From Olavius algarvensis associated proteobacterium Delta 3 (GTDB taxonomy: Bacteria; Desulfobacterota; Desulfobacteria; Desulfobacterales; CAFBRK01), in the NCBI GenBank assembly GCA_903231505.1, contig CAFBRK010000097.1, forward strand, positions 26,333 to 90,332: a stretch of 64,000 nucleotides of DNA, written 5' to 3'. Below are positions 62,542-64,000 of the stretch, piece by piece. Under the pieces are notes generated by a model, which saw only the letters and a list, made by a program, of their open reading frames with translations, was not told where the DNA came from and did not search any database. Each line of letters opens with the position of its first letter. The first letter of the stretch is position 1. The translations under genes were made by a program, and so were the position numbers.

Positions 62542-63795
62542 ATGATTGCAGAAATCATAGCCACCGGCGATGAAATCCGGACCGGCGCCCTGGTCGACAG
62601 CAATTCAGCGTATATCGCGGATCGGTTGGAGGCTCTCGGTATCGATGTGCTTCGGCATGACACGATCGGTGATAATATCGACCTGCTGTCCGCATTGTTC
62701 CAGGAGGTCGGGGGCCGGGCGGATATCGCTGTGGTCACCGGTGGGCTGGGGCCGACCATCGATGATCTTACGACAGAGGCTGCCGCCAGGGCGGCAGATG
62801 TTCAACTTGCCCTGGACGAGGTGGCGTTGCAGGATATTCTTCGCTTTTTTGAGAAACGACACCGGACAATGACCGACTCCAACCGAAAACAGGCGATGTT
62901 GCCCGTTGCATCGCAGCGGATCGACAACCCCGTGGGTACGGCGCCTGGATTCTCAATGCGCATCGGTGGTTGTGTGTTCTTCTGTCTGCCAGGGGTGCCT
63001 CCGGAGATGAAGCGTATGCTGTCGGAATCGGTCCTTCCAAAATGCCGGAAGCTGCTGGGCCGAACCAGAGAGGCTTCGTGCATCCAGACCATTTCCACAT
63101 TTGGTCTCCCGGAATCGACCACCGGAGAGCGTCTCGAGGGCTTCGGTGACCGGTTTCCCGACATTAAACTGGGGCTTCGGGCCAAATTCCCGGAGATCCA
63201 GATTCGCCTATACGGCCGCCACGTCGACGAAGAAACACTCTCGAATCACATGAGGGAAGCCGCCGACTGGGTGCGGGAAAAGATCGGACACCGTGTGTTT
63301 TCCTCGGAAGGAGAGCCGATGGCGGCAGTCATCGGCCGCCTTCTTGGCGACAGGCAGGCAACCCTGGCGGTTGCCGAGAGCTGTACCGGCGGCCTCATAT
63401 CCCACTGGTTGACCAATGTGGCCGGCAGCTCCGGATATTTTCTGCTGGGCGCGGTGACCTACGCCAACACGTCGAAGATGTCCGTTCTGGGTGTTTCGAC
63501 CGAGACCCTCGATCGATACGGGGCAGTTCATGAGCATACTGTCCGCGAAATGGCCGACGGGGTTCGTCGTCGATCCGGCGCCACGTACGGCATTGCCACC
63601 AGCGGCATTGCCGGCCCGGACGGTGGAACACCGGACAAACCGGTGGGGACCGTCTGTATCGGCATCTCCACCCCGGAGGGATCTGAAGGGAGTCGTTTTT
63701 TCTTTCCTTTCGGGAAACGACAGATGAACAAACAGATGTTTGCGATGTCCGCGCTGGATTTGCTGAGACGAAAGCTGATGGCGGCGGATACGTGA
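62542..63795 (+). CDS. cinA: CinA family protein (NMN amidohydrolase / competence-damage protein)
   Basis: 417 residues. The N-terminal MoCF-biosynthesis-like domain has AEIIATGDEIRTGALVDSNSAYIADRLEALG and VVTGGLGPTIDDLTTEAAA, and the middle KOW-like linker has FCLPGVPPEMKRML. The C-terminal CinA domain (about residues 260-415) has VAESCTGGLISHWLTNVAGSSGYFLLGAVTYAN and GIAGPDGGTPDKPVGTVCIGI, where the Ser of AESCTGG acts in nicotinamide mononucleotide deamidation. It recycles pyridine nucleotides. The start is ATG 62542. Confidence 0.93.
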   Translation: MIAEIIATGDEIRTGALVDSNSAYIADRLEALGIDVLRHDTIGDNIDLLSALFQEVGGRADIAVVTGGLGPTIDDLTTEAAARAADVQLALDEVALQDILRFFEKRHRTMTDSNRKQAMLPVASQRIDNPVGTAPGFSMRIGGCVFFCLPGVPPEMKRMLSESVLPKCRKLLGRTREASCIQTISTFGLPESTTGERLEGFGDRFPDIKLGLRAKFPEIQIRLYGRHVDEETLSNHMREAADWVREKIGHRVFSSEGEPMAAVIGRLLGDRQATLAVAESCTGGLISHWLTNVAGSSGYFLLGAVTYANTSKMSVLGVSTETLDRYGAVHEHTVREMADGVRRRSGATYGIATSGIAGPDGGTPDKPVGTVCIGISTPEGSEGSRFFFPFGKRQMNKQMFAMSALDLLRRKLMAADT

Positions 63796-64000
63796 TCCTG
63801 AATACCCGATGTTTGTCCGCCGATGGCGGGCTGGATGCTGGATTCTGGATTCTGGATTCTGGATACTGGAGGTTGGAGGTCAGAGGTCGGAGGTCGGAGG
63901 TCAGAGGACAGAGGAAAGGTGTCGGGTTTCAGGTTTCAGGGGACAGGGATTGGAGCTGAAAGCTGAAGGCTGAAAGATGAAAAGAACAGATGCAAGCTGC
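63796..64000. repeat. Composite intergenic block, copy C (cut by window end)
   Basis: Hairpin CCGCC-GAT-GGCGG (63817-63829), a CTGGATTCTGGATTCTGGAT array (63836-63870), GGTCAGAGGTCGGAGGTC units, then the first 82 bases of the composite core (63919-64000), matching copies A and B. Confidence 0.78.

Overview
The window looks like a chromosomal segment of a Gram-negative anaerobe of the Desulfobacterota (sulfate-reducer-like). This is inferred from gene content (envelope polysaccharide genes, YjbH, FecR and SLBB proteins, an argH-lptM-lysA-dapF block) and from intergenic DNA packed with short degenerate repeats. There is no rRNA, ribosomal protein or dissimilatory sulfur gene here to fix the taxonomy. 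Two tRNAs (Gly-GCC, Cys-GCA) are present. No CRISPR array or complete insertion sequence was seen.

Layout. (1) 1-11400, moderate GC: genes for a diacetamido-uronic acid nucleotide sugar (WbpI-, WbpE-, fused WbpB/WbpD- and WbpA-like) plus an intact wecB. Between them lie a transglutaminase-like lipoprotein, a FecR-domain protein and two small cargo-type genes (GxxExxY and four-helix bundle), each next to inverted repeat arms. Three of the five sugar genes carry a single-base lesion. (2) 11400-28900, strikingly AT-rich: an O-antigen/exopolysaccharide locus with Wzz, Wzx, Wzy, five probable methyltransferases, three glycosyltransferases and a deoxyamino-sugar module (3,4-ketoisomerase, 2,3-dehydratase, ketoreductase, aminotransferase). 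A LamG protein with a PEP-CTERM-like tail closes it. (3) 29500-40100: YdcF/ElyC, a WbaP-like priming transferase, a Gly/Ala-rich secreted protein, YjbH, a large SLBB export protein and small envelope proteins. (4) 40200-63800: housekeeping genes on the + strand: coaBC, a family-4 uracil-DNA glycosylase, nfeD-slipin, a Rho_N protein, xerC-hslV-hslU, argB-D-F-G-H, an LptM-like lipoprotein, lysA, dapF, folK, a transaldolase, pgsA, two tRNAs and cinA.

How the genes work together. The WbaP-like enzyme would start a lipid-linked repeat unit, the glycosyltransferases extend it, Wzx flips it, Wzy/Wzz polymerise it, and the SLBB protein with YjbH would act in export. The damaged WbpA/B/D/E/I set and the deoxyamino-sugar module would supply unusual sugars. 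Region 4 is arginine and lysine/DAP biosynthesis plus proteostasis and lipid genes.

The most unusual content is intergenic. (a) Seven copies of a tandem-hairpin module lie upstream of start codons, with base-pair-preserving substitutions between copies. (b) A family of palindromic elements is built from inverted arms of short degenerate repeats; two of them are associated with GxxExxY or four-helix-bundle genes, an architecture like that of 23S rRNA intervening sequences. (c) A 181-bp block is present in two copies with 5 differences and no gaps, with a third copy running off the window end. (d) Three-nucleotide-loop hairpins with compensatory changes are scattered between genes. All functional statements rest on reading the sequence and on family knowledge; no database search was run.
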